Assembly: GCA_013002105.1 (NCBI GenBank)
Contig: JABDKS010000765.1
Span: 1-9,826, forward strand
Origin: Pirellulaceae bacterium
GTDB lineage: Bacteria > Planctomycetota > Planctomycetia > Pirellulales > Pirellulaceae
Reading direction: 5' to 3'
Length of the DNA stretch: 9,826 nucleotides
Part shown: positions 1 through 6,921 of the stretch, piece by piece
How positions within the stretch are numbered: position 1 is the first letter of the stretch
How the letters are laid out: the number at the start of each line of letters is the position of its first letter
Notes under the pieces: generated by a model
What the model was told of the DNA's origin: nothing
Databases searched by the model: none
What the model saw: the letters and a program-made list of their open reading frames with translations, nothing else
Translations under genes and position numbers: made by a program

Positions 1-139
1 CGATCACTCCGGCCATGCTCTCGCCCGAAGCTGAATCATGCGACAGCGATCATTGCCAAACGTTTCCGTCAGTGTGCCGCGGATCGCCGCAAATTTGGAG
101 TTAGCCTTCGCCGAAACCATAAATCACAATGAAAACGCA
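1..139. other. Unassigned left edge
   Basis: No gene could be recognised in this stretch downstream of the glycosyltransferase stop codon. A 38-codon minus-strand reading frame runs from an ATG at 120 to a TGA at 6, and one plus-strand frame is open from the window edge to about 130. Neither gives a family signature. No GC-rich hairpin followed by a T tract was found that would mark a terminator for the minus-strand unit ending at 140. Confidence 0.4.
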
Positions 140-1276
140 TTAGTTGCGTCCACGCCATGTGACCTTTTTTCCCAATAGGTTCATCGCAAATGCAGTCCAC
201 TGCAATGCGACAAACAAGAGCGTGGCCAAGCCGTGACCTGCGACGCCAATCCAGGATTGTCTGAATCGAATCGCCGCGATCGCGCGCGGAGCGTGGCCGA
301 TCAAAATGGCCAGAATCGAAATGATGATTGCCAGCTTCGATTCAACGACCGTTGCGATGACCAGCACTGCGATTGGCAAGACACTGCCGCCAATCAACAG
401 CAGAGTGAAAGGCAAGATCAATTTTGCAGTCGCGATACCTTCGTTTGCGTTCTTCAAGACTCCACGGACGACTTGCGAGCCGCTGGTGTACATTCGGCAA
501 GTCGCCAAATTGGTGCCGTCAATGACATCGGTCGATAACCCGCTCTGACGGTAGATTTTTGGAAGTTTCAAACCGTCGTGGCGGGAGTCGTGAATCGCCG
601 CATGTGTACCGGACCGGTAATAGTTGTCCCGGGATGTTACGAAGAGTTGCCCGCATCCGGCTGCGTATGCCGGATGGGTACTGCCACGCATACGGGCGAA
701 CGGCAGAAATCCCAATAGAATGAAATGCATCATTGGAATAAGTAGCTTTTCTAAGAACGTGCCGGTTTCTTGACGCGGAAAAGCGCTCAGCAATGCTACT
801 TGGTCACGCGTCTGGCGTTGCAACATTTGTTGTATCGCAGTTGGCTCCAGTCGAACATCGGCATCCAGGAAGACGAACCAATGGTGTTTTGCGGCGTCGG
901 CAAGTTGTTTGCACGCGTGTTGTTTTCCATTCCAACTGGGCGGTAGTTCAGCACCCGCGAGGTAACGGACACGGCCGTCGTTTGATTGGATTTCTTGGAC
1001 GATCGCGGCGGTCGAATCGGTGGAATGATCGTCCAGCACGACTACTTCAAGCTCAGCATCTCCCGTCGTGGCGAGTTCATTCGCTAGTGCAGCCTGGATG
1101 CTCGCGAGTATTCCAGACTCTTCATCACGTGCCGGAATCAAGACCGAGACCGATCCAAGAGTTTCGCATGTTTCATCCAGGTCATTCCGCTGTGAAAACA
1201 GCGGAAGATTAGCGAAAAACATGACGGCTGGAATCGCGGCGAAAACCAGAGACAAAAATGCCAGGATCAACGTCAT
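140..1276 (-). CDS. Membrane glycosyltransferase family 2, CrtQ/HpnB-like
   Basis: A 378-residue GT-A fold glycosyltransferase expected to move a sugar from a nucleotide donor onto a lipid at the cytoplasmic membrane. Visible parts are an N-terminal hydrophobic segment (about 2-25), the family-2 opening VSVLIPARDEE (43-53), LDDHSTDST (81-89), the block LPPSWNGKQHACKQL (111-125) typical of the CrtQ/HpnB group, the metal-binding DAD (138-140), an acceptor-side Asp near 234, and C-terminal membrane segments (about 286-310, 315-330, 343-367). Length matches staphylococcal CrtQ (about 375 residues). Its ATG overlaps the acyltransferase stop by four bases (ATGA, 1273-1276), so translation is probably coupled. 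A CrtQ-like role in carotenoid glycosylation is inferred from the acyltransferase and the desaturase relic upstream. A hopanoid-type (HpnB) or other lipid glycosyltransferase cannot be excluded. Confidence 0.88.
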   Translation of the reverse strand: MTLILAFLSLVFAAIPAVMFFANLPLFSQRNDLDETCETLGSVSVLIPARDEESGILASIQAALANELATTGDAELEVVVLDDHSTDSTAAIVQEIQSNDGRVRYLAGAELPPSWNGKQHACKQLADAAKHHWFVFLDADVRLEPTAIQQMLQRQTRDQVALLSAFPRQETGTFLEKLLIPMMHFILLGFLPFARMRGSTHPAYAAGCGQLFVTSRDNYYRSGTHAAIHDSRHDGLKLPKIYRQSGLSTDVIDGTNLATCRMYTSGSQVVRGVLKNANEGIATAKLILPFTLLLIGGSVLPIAVLVIATVVESKLAIIISILAILIGHAPRAIAAIRFRQSWIGVAGHGLATLLFVALQWTAFAMNLLGKKVTWRGRN

Positions 1277-2088
1277 TCGAAGGCATCCCCGTGCGCCGCG
1301 CGAAATTTGCGGCCGGTCGCCACGGATTTCATGCGCCGAAACGCGTCGTACAATCGACCAGCGCCAGCTCCGCCACGGATCAAATTGTCGAACGGCTCAC
1401 TGGATCGTGCGATAGCGAGTTCGCTTAGTTCAGTTTGAGCTGAGCGCAGACGTGTATCGAGAATTTTGTCCCAGTCTTGCTTGTCCGCTCCTGTGTGATC
1501 GGCAATCTTAATCGGCTCGCCCATCTTTACCAGGCATACTGGCAATCGCTCGTTCCAAAAGACATATTCCAACGCGTGCGGAACGACCCAGCCCTGCTCC
1601 ATGCGCGAACAGAGATGCGATAAACCTGGCATGAGCGATACGGAGTGATCGCGAACATCGGTGAACCGACCTTCGGGTGTTAACCAAATAGATGTGTTGG
1701 GAGCGTTTAAAATTGATTTACTTGTTTTCAAAAAGTTCGCAGCACCGGATTTTGTGTTTGCTTGGACGCCATAGAAGCCCAGTTTGGCAAACACCTTGTA
1801 TCGTTCTAATGCGTCCGCATCAATCGGCGCATAGAATTGGCGTTTGGGAAACAGCAGACGATTGAGTCGATGCGCGATGAGCGGATCCCACCAAGAGGGA
1901 TGGTTGCCAAAAACGATTAGTGGTTGATCGGCCGGGACTTGCCGTTCGCATCTTGATTGCCGCTCGATCGCAATGGCGTGGAAATGACGGTTCAGAAAGC
2001 GATCGAGAAACCGATGAAAGCCATTTTGAAACCACGCGGGGACGGACGGGATCTCCGACTCGCTTTCAGGTTTCATTTTGTCAGGCAT
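1273..2088 (-). CDS. PlsC-type acyltransferase, possible CrtO-like carotenoid acyltransferase
   Basis: A 271-residue member of the lysophospholipid/glycerol-phosphate acyltransferase superfamily, which transfers a fatty acyl group from acyl-CoA or acyl-ACP to a hydroxyl. The catalytic HX4D motif is seen in GNHPSWWDPL and the substrate-binding block in TPEGRFTD. A region following LEYVFWNERLPV fits the later conserved blocks of the fold. There is no clear multi-pass membrane region, so it is probably a peripheral membrane enzyme. The start is uncertain: ATG at 2088 is chosen, but an in-frame TTG at 2100 and an ATG at 2076 are possible, and none has a good ribosome site. It is the first intact gene of a two-gene minus-strand unit, overlapping the glycosyltransferase by four bases. 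Acylating a glycosylated carotenoid, as in the last step of staphyloxanthin synthesis, is an inference from context. General phospholipid or lipid A acylation is the alternative. Confidence 0.85.
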   Translation of the reverse strand: MPDKMKPESESEIPSVPAWFQNGFHRFLDRFLNRHFHAIAIERQSRCERQVPADQPLIVFGNHPSWWDPLIAHRLNRLLFPKRQFYAPIDADALERYKVFAKLGFYGVQANTKSGAANFLKTSKSILNAPNTSIWLTPEGRFTDVRDHSVSLMPGLSHLCSRMEQGWVVPHALEYVFWNERLPVCLVKMGEPIKIADHTGADKQDWDKILDTRLRSAQTELSELAIARSSEPFDNLIRGGAGAGRLYDAFRRMKSVATGRKFRAAHGDAFE

Positions 2089-2174
2089 GGGATCGTTCAA
2101 TCGTCTGGGCCGCGTCGATTCGGATTATCGCGTGCAGTTGGTTGGATGCTTTTGGCTGCGCCGCGTAGCAGATT

Positions 2175-2650
2175 CTAACGCCCAGTTCCCGTCGTTTGTT
2201 GGCAAATGTCGCCGACGCGTGCGTCCGAATTCCGCGAATCGGCGGCGATCCAGCCGCTCGTTGGTACCAACGTCATGCCGGGGACATGGATGCGCCGCCC
2301 CGGCTGCGAGATGCAAGCCATCGAAGTCTTTGTCGTTTTGTTCGTTAGCTGTGTTGGTCTCGAAGAAGCACCGAAATTGTGGATCGAGCGGGATCCGAGC
2401 TGGATCAAGGTGAGGTAATCATCGAGATCCAATCCAGTTTCGGCAACGAGTCGTTTCAGCACGCACGGTCGCGTCAGGACCGTCGTACCCATGCCAAAGC
2501 GGTTACCCGGTTGCGTCGGCGGAACTGTCTGACCACCCACCTAATCATTCGTTTCAAGCAACGTGATCTTGTGTCCACGTGCCGCAAGGTCGCATGGCAG
2601 GGCGAGACCGCCACCGACGGCTCCCATCGATCGAAATCCGATGCGATCAT
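2175..2650 (-). pseudogene. Decayed CrtN/CrtI-type carotenoid desaturase
   Basis: Remains of an FAD-dependent phytoene/diapophytoene desaturase. Pieces in order on the minus strand: a possible start MIASDFD (from 2650); a frame change near 2630; the dinucleotide-binding region MGAVGGGLALPCDLAARGH and ITLLETND (2627-2544), where GAVGGG replaces the expected GxGxxG; an in-frame TAG (2541-2543); GGQTV, then FGMGTTVLTRPCVLKRL and GLDLDDYLTLI (2537-2403); a frame change near 2400; PLDPQFRCFFE (2391-2359); an internal deletion near 2330-2358; the C-terminal FAD block DGLHLAAGAAHPCP (2322-2281); an extra C in a CCCC run (2280-2283); then PGMTLVPTSGWIAADSR (2282-2232) and a stop at 2175. About 160 codons remain of a usual 490-510. 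This assignment rests on my recognition of the family's conserved ends. It lies 86 bases upstream of, and in line with, the acyltransferase, suggesting a former operon. Confidence 0.8.
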
Positions 2651-3097
2651 GACCGGTCCAAAGGGGACGATCGGCGATCCGCGATCGGTGCGTCACTTGA
2701 CGGCTGTCTAAATTGCTGCGTGGGTTCATTGACGCGACTAGGGGTCGCAGCATTGACGCCTCGAATGAAACGACGCCACCCCGCCCCGCGTTTGCCATCG
2801 GATCCAGCGTGCAGCGATTGGGATCTCATCGCGAGCTTTTTTGCATGAGACTGTTGTACGTTGACAAGGTGCGGCGAAAATCGATGGAATCAATCGTATG
2901 GTCAGTGGCTCGAACATGGGCGTTGGCGGGATTTCAGCGGGCGCGTTGTCAGATTTGCAAGATCGCTCAGGGAACGTCACAATTTTCCAGACGTCTTTTC
3001 CAGAGGGCTTCGATCGCGTCCAATGAATTATCGCTCAACGGTCCACGCACAGTCGTGATACCCTCCGAAAGTCCCCGCCCAATCATCGAATGAAACA
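2651..3097. other. Non-coding or decayed spacer
   Basis: No intact gene was recognised in these 447 bases. A 9-base direct repeat, CATTGACGC, occurs at 2727-2735 and 2751-2759. A TTGACA at 2861-2866 lies 18 bases before TGGAAT (2885-2890) and could be a weak sigma-70-like promoter for the nitroreductase, about 200 bases ahead of its start. Two short overlapping frames have protein-like composition: a plus-strand frame from about 2865 to a TGA near 3027 (contains GSNMGVGGISAGALSDLQD), and a 39-codon minus-strand frame starting at 3086 (contains SLDAIEALWKRRLE). Neither has a family match I recognise or a ribosome site, so they are not called as genes. Confidence 0.4.
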
Positions 3098-3706
3098 ATG
3101 TCACGTAATCCCGTCGATCATTCTGTCTTAGACTCCATCGCGAATCGATGGAGTCCTTATCGATTTGAACCGCGCGAAGTGGAAGACGGCAAGTTGGTGC
3201 AGTGTTTGGAAGCGGCACGTTGGGCGGCCAGCAGTTTTAATGAACAGCCTTGGCAGTGGATCGTGGCTCGTCGTCAGGACGACGATCAATTCCAAAAGAT
3301 GATCGATTGTTTGATGGAGGCGAATCAGGGCTGGGCAAAAAATGCAGGAGTTTTGATACTGACTGCCATTCGCACCAAGTTCGCTTACAACGACAAGCCC
3401 AATCGGGTTGCCTTGCACGATCTCGGCTTGGCGGCAGCGAACCTATCGTTGCAAGCCACTGACCTGGGGCTGCAAATTCACCAAATGGCGGGTGTCAACT
3501 TGAGTCGAGTTCGATTGGAGTACGGTGTGCCGGATGATTATGAGCCACAAACGGCGATTGCAATCGGATATCCCGACATGAGTGCTCCCAGCGGCGAGCA
3601 AGCAGAGCAGTTGGCCAAACGAGATAACTCGCAGCGAACGCGTCGGCCACTCAGGGAACAGGTTTTCGGCGGAAAGTGGGGCGATTCGGCCGCGTTCTTG
3701 AGTTAG
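3098..3706 (+). CDS. Nitroreductase-family flavoprotein
   Basis: A 202-residue FMN-dependent oxidoreductase of the nitroreductase superfamily, soluble and cytoplasmic, reducing quinones, nitroaromatics or other acceptors with NAD(P)H. The FMN-phosphate motif RWSPYRF (17-23) and the second flavin motif SSFNEQPWQW (45-54) are clear. The helix HDLGLAAANLSLQATDLGL with HQMAG (107-132) and the late GYP (157-159) fit the fold. The C-terminal RRPLREQVFGGKWG (182-195) is a common ending in this subgroup. Length is normal for the family. The ATG at 3098 puts the flavin motif at the usual distance from the N terminus, although no strong Shine-Dalgarno site precedes it. It stands alone between non-coding spacers, so its physiological substrate cannot be inferred. 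Confidence 0.9.
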   Translation: MSRNPVDHSVLDSIANRWSPYRFEPREVEDGKLVQCLEAARWAASSFNEQPWQWIVARRQDDDQFQKMIDCLMEANQGWAKNAGVLILTAIRTKFAYNDKPNRVALHDLGLAAANLSLQATDLGLQIHQMAGVNLSRVRLEYGVPDDYEPQTAIAIGYPDMSAPSGEQAEQLAKRDNSQRTRRPLREQVFGGKWGDSAAFLS

Positions 3707-3916
3707 CCGCAAACCCGGCCTAACCGACCTACTTGGGCTAAACAGAGCGGATATTGCGGGCCGATGCGATCGAAAAACAACTTTTTGCGGCAGCAATTTC
3801 TTCAAATGCGGTCCAATGCTCGGGTAGGTTCGCGGATGCTGTACAAATACAATGCGTAACGGGCGAGCCTTGGCGACCCCATTTCTGTTTTTCCACTCGA
3901 TGAAGAGTCACTCGCG

Positions 3917-5239
3917 GTGTCGGACGATTGGCAATCTGGTGTTCATTATTCTGAACGAACCGATGTGGGAATGCGCCGAGCCAACAATCAAGACTCGCAC
4001 GCGTCGATCCCGGCAAAGAATGCGGACCGATTTTGGCAACGCGGACACCTATTCGTCGTCGCCGACGGCATGGGAGCACACGCCGCAGGCGAATTGGCCA
4101 GTCGGATTGCGACGGAGCAAATCGCACTGAACTATTTTCGAGCACACCACGAAGACTCGATCGAAGCACTACGCGTCGCAGTCCAGGAATCTAACTCGGA
4201 AATTTATCAGCGCGGTCAGAAGAACCCTGAATTCCATAACATGGGAACCACAGCCAGTGCACTGGCTGTCGTGCCCCAAGGCGCTATCATCGCACATGTC
4301 GGTGATTCACGGATCTATCGCCTGCGAGCTGGCGTTTTCGAGCAGCTGACGTTTGATCATTCGTTGGTCTGGGAAATGGAAGCGAGTGGCCAGGTCGATC
4401 CAGACAGCGAGTTAGGTCAGTCGATCCCTCGTAACGTCATCACACGATCCCTCGGACCGAGTCCAACCGTGACGGTCGACGTCGAAGGGCCTTTGGAAAT
4501 TCAAGTCGGCGATCGATTTCTACTGTGTTCTGATGGTCTTTCTGGTCAAGTCGAGGACGTCGAGATCGGAACGTTGGTGGATTGCTTGCCCGAAGACTTG
4601 GCGACCCAGGTCTTGATTGACTTGGCAAATTTGCGCGGTGGCCCCGATAACACGACCGTGATCATCGTTCGTGTCGAAGAAGGCCCCGAAGTGAATCCTG
4701 GTCCGCCGCGTCCAATGCCTGAAAAAAAACGGACTGAGAAAAAATCGCCCTCCGTGCCGATGCCGTTGATCTTGGCGACCGTCGCATGTTTCGCGGTCGC
4801 TATCTTGCTCGGTGCGCTCGCATTGAGCGGTACAAGTAGTGCCTGGGGACCGCTGGTGATCGTGCTCGTGCTCGGACTGATCGCGGCGGGATTTTGCGGC
4901 GCTCAGTATCAAAAGATTAAACAATTACAGAGCGAGAAACCGCTTCCGAAAGTTTCCGGCGGCAAGGCACCCTATCGTCGATACAATGCCGCCCCGACGA
5001 AAATATTGTATGACAAGCTGGGCAGCACGGTGAAAGAATTGCGACAGGCCGCGGATCGCAACAATTGGATGATGGAATGGCACGGCATCGACGAATTGCA
5101 ACAAAAGGGTGCCGACGCCCTCAAGTCCAAGCAGCCCAAACAGGCGATTCGACATCAAGCCGAGGCGATCATCGAAACGATGAACCAGCTCCGTGAGCAA
5201 CACAATCGGGCGGCCAACGAGACGGCGATCGATTATTAG
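3917..5239 (+). CDS. PP2C-family Ser/Thr phosphatase with C-terminal membrane hairpin
   Basis: A 440-residue metal-dependent protein phosphatase (PPM/PP2C) expected to remove phosphate from Ser/Thr residues, opposing Hanks-type kinases. The catalytic domain (about 8-253) has all main motifs: RTDVGMRRANNQD (14-26), VVADGMGAHAAGE (47-59), MGTTASAL (109-116), HVGDSRIYRLR (127-137), LLCSDGLSG (202-210) and GGPDNTTVIIVR (241-252). Metal-binding Asp26, Asp50, Asp206 and Asp244 are present. A Pro/Lys-rich linker (256-280) leads to two membrane segments (about 282-304 and 310-328), then a charged, helix-rich tail of about 110 residues with no domain I recognise. Catalytic domain and tail should both be cytoplasmic. 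The GTG at 3917 is the only usual start codon after an in-frame stop at 3857. A weak GAAGAG lies upstream (3902-3907). No kinase gene is in the window. Confidence 0.9.
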   Translation: MSDDWQSGVHYSERTDVGMRRANNQDSHASIPAKNADRFWQRGHLFVVADGMGAHAAGELASRIATEQIALNYFRAHHEDSIEALRVAVQESNSEIYQRGQKNPEFHNMGTTASALAVVPQGAIIAHVGDSRIYRLRAGVFEQLTFDHSLVWEMEASGQVDPDSELGQSIPRNVITRSLGPSPTVTVDVEGPLEIQVGDRFLLCSDGLSGQVEDVEIGTLVDCLPEDLATQVLIDLANLRGGPDNTTVIIVRVEEGPEVNPGPPRPMPEKKRTEKKSPSVPMPLILATVACFAVAILLGALALSGTSSAWGPLVIVLVLGLIAAGFCGAQYQKIKQLQSEKPLPKVSGGKAPYRRYNAAPTKILYDKLGSTVKELRQAADRNNWMMEWHGIDELQQKGADALKSKQPKQAIRHQAEAIIETMNQLREQHNRAANETAIDY

Positions 5240-5406
5240 ACGATCAGGACGGCTCGCTTCCTGGCGAATTACCGCAAATAGGTAATTCAGGGCGTTTTTG
5301 GGTCGGTTTTGTCTTTTCAGCATCGGGCGATTTTTGATACACGACGGTCGGACGACAAGCACCCCGCTGTCGCTGGTTTCCCAAGTTCCCACCCCGCTGT
5401 CGCTGT
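5240..5406. other. Spacer between phosphatase and lptF-like gene
   Basis: A same-strand gap of 167 bases that I could not assign to any gene. Its right half holds a 16-base direct repeat with a 30-base period that reaches the base before the lptF-like start codon. No convincing terminator or ribosome site was seen. Confidence 0.4.
5360..5405 (+). repeat. 16-base direct repeat, 30-base period
   Basis: The 16-base string CACCCCGCTGTCGCTG occurs identically at 5360-5375 and 5390-5405, separated by 14 bases. The second copy ends one base before the ATG at 5407, occupying the position where a ribosome site would be expected. It could be a local duplication or a member of a dispersed genomic repeat family. 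Confidence 0.75.
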
Positions 5407-6600
5407 ATGCCAAGCCGTCTGACGCGATACATCATCGTGGAGATCCTAAAGATCTTCGTGGTCGCGCTGATCGCCCTCACAATGATGATCCTTTTGATCG
5501 GCGTTGGCCGTACGTTGCTGCGCGAAGGTTTGGGGCCGGTTGCGATTCTAAAGCTTCTTCCCTACGTCTTGCCCATCTCGCTGCAGTTTGCGTTTCCAGC
5601 GACGGCTCTGTTTGCCGCCTCCTGCGTGTTCGGCCGCATGGGTGCCGACGGCGAAATCGCTACCGTCAAAGCATCGGGCGTTTCGCCACTGCGGCTACTG
5701 CGACCAGCGCTGGTGTTTGCGGCATTACTCAGCCCCGTCGCAGTCTGGCTTTCCGATGTTGCTGTTTCTTGGGGACAACCGGGCGTTAATCGTGTCGTGC
5801 TGCTGTCGATCGAAGACATCGTGTATCGCAAACTCGGAGCAGATCACTCGTATACCGATCATGGTTTTTCGATCCACGTTCGCGAGGTGACCGGACGAAA
5901 ACTGATTCACCCTACTGTGACGGTCCACAACGGCGGAGACAAAGGGCCGATGAAGCTTTCGGCTCGCGAAGGCAGTTTGTCGTTGGACTCAGAGGCGCAA
6001 ACGCTGTTACTGCGCGTTGCTGATAGTGAAGTCAAAGGTGGTGGATCCTATCAGGGTGTGATTCCCGGTGACACTGAATTTCGTATCCCCCTTTCCAAGA
6101 CAATGTCGAACAAGGGCAGCGAAACGCAGCGACCACGTGAGATGCCGTTGCGATTGATTAAGCACGAGCGGCTCCGGCAAGACGCGCGTACTCATGGTGC
6201 CGTCGGTGCACTTGCGGCGCATACTGGTTTCTCCATCCTGACGGCCAGACACGAAGACATCGCCGGATCAACCGGTCAGCAAGCAACCGATACGTTGCGG
6301 GCGAGCAAAAAGCGACTTCTGCGGCTGAAAATTGAACCCTGGCGACGTTGGGCCGAGGGTTTCAGTTGTTTTTTCTTTGTCCTCATAGGTGCTCCATTAG
6401 CGATGATCGCGAAAACAAGCGATTACTGGACAACGTTCGGACTCTGTTTCTTGCCAATCTTGATCCTGTACTATCCCCTGTTCATCTTTGGATTGGAGCA
6501 AGCCAAAGATGGTGTGATCCCGCCATATGGTGTCTGGATCGGGAACATGGTGCTGGCTGTGATCGGCATCACGCTAATCGCGCGCGTCCGACGTTATTGA
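5407..6600 (+). CDS. LptF/LptG-family permease (YjgP/YjgQ)
   Basis: A 397-residue inner-membrane permease of the family that, with the LptB ATPase and LptC, extracts lipopolysaccharide and pushes it toward the outer membrane. Topology fits: membrane segments at about 8-34, 52-76, 98-123, then a large periplasmic beta-rich domain (about 125-310) and three closing segments (316-337, 343-363, 376-394). Family landmarks are DGEIATVKASGVSPLRLL (81-98), matching the ELxxLxxSG cytoplasmic coupling region, and IEPWRRWAEGFSCFFFVLIGAPLA (309-332), the E..RR....L.GAPL hallmark. The ATG at 5407 gives the typical N terminus (MPSRLTRYIIVEILKIF). F and G paralogues cannot be told apart here, and no second permease or lptB is adjacent. 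Confidence 0.9.
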   Translation: MPSRLTRYIIVEILKIFVVALIALTMMILLIGVGRTLLREGLGPVAILKLLPYVLPISLQFAFPATALFAASCVFGRMGADGEIATVKASGVSPLRLLRPALVFAALLSPVAVWLSDVAVSWGQPGVNRVVLLSIEDIVYRKLGADHSYTDHGFSIHVREVTGRKLIHPTVTVHNGGDKGPMKLSAREGSLSLDSEAQTLLLRVADSEVKGGGSYQGVIPGDTEFRIPLSKTMSNKGSETQRPREMPLRLIKHERLRQDARTHGAVGALAAHTGFSILTARHEDIAGSTGQQATDTLRASKKRLLRLKIEPWRRWAEGFSCFFFVLIGAPLAMIAKTSDYWTTFGLCFLPILILYYPLFIFGLEQAKDGVIPPYGVWIGNMVLAVIGITLIARVRRY

Positions 6601-6921
6601 TCTCGATCGCAGCGATCAATCGTCACGTCACCAGCGACATTGCGGTAACCGGTCGAGGTTGGGCGTGAATCTCGGACGTCAACTAGACTGCAAATGCCCC
6701 GATCACTACGTTTGGGTGCTACGAATCGCAGATGTCTTGTAGGCCCGGACCTGTCCTGGCGTGGGCTTGCCAGGACAGGTCTTGGCCTACGAAAGACCCT
6801 CATCGTTCGTAAATACCCTCTAGATCCGTCCGCAGACATATCTTCGTACCACGGGGATGCGTTAGCGGTTCACTCAAGCGTTTGATCGACATCTGTTTCA
6901 ATAACTGAATCGAATTTTCCG
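6601..6921. other. Spacer with palindrome upstream of sugar dehydrogenase
   Basis: A 321-base gap without a recognisable gene. It contains the long hairpin-forming palindrome at 6737-6792. A 7-base inverted repeat, ATTGATC (6596-6602) and GATCAAT (6614-6620), overlaps the lptF-like stop codon but has no following T tract. No promoter with good -35 and -10 boxes was seen before the start at 6922. Confidence 0.4.
6737..6792. repeat. Long imperfect palindrome (REP/MITE-like hairpin)
   Basis: The left arm is GTAGGCC (6739-6745), a two-base mismatch, then GACCTGTCCTGGC (6748-6760). After an 8-base loop (6761-6768) the right arm is the exact complement GCCAGGACAGGTC (6769-6781), a two-base mismatch, then GGCCTAC (6784-6790). 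This gives 20 paired bases per arm, extended slightly by a wobble and a T-A pair. No T run follows, so it is not a standard intrinsic terminator. The form suggests an extragenic palindromic repeat. Confidence 0.85.

Noticed and set aside
4..120. A 38-codon minus-strand frame downstream of the glycosyltransferase
   Set aside because: No family signature and a competing open plus frame; too short to call.
233..1212. Several plus-strand open frames of 80-139 codons
   Set aside because: They lie antisense to the well-supported glycosyltransferase and show no family motifs; they are shadows of its codon bias.
2541..2798. An 85-codon minus-strand open frame as a separate gene
   Set aside because: Its second half is the N-terminal part of the desaturase relic and it continues in frame past the TAG; the first half has no recognisable content.
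2713..3093. A 126-codon plus-strand open frame before the nitroreductase
   Set aside because: Arg/Ser-rich composition, no motif, no ribosome site, and it overlaps better-looking but also unsupported frames.
3846..3853. TACAAT as a -10 box for the PP2C gene
   Set aside because: No matching -35 element at proper spacing.
6596..6620. Inverted repeat ATTGATC/GATCAAT as a terminator of the lptF-like gene
   Set aside because: Only 7 AT-rich pairs with an 11-base loop and no T run; likely chance in a GATC-rich genome.
6594..6839. An 81-codon minus-strand frame in the spacer
   Set aside because: It runs through the palindrome and is Arg-rich with no motif.
6882..6910. TTGATC with CTGAAT 17 bases later as a promoter for the sugar dehydrogenase
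   Set aside because: The -10 box matches poorly and would leave almost no leader before the ATG at 6922.
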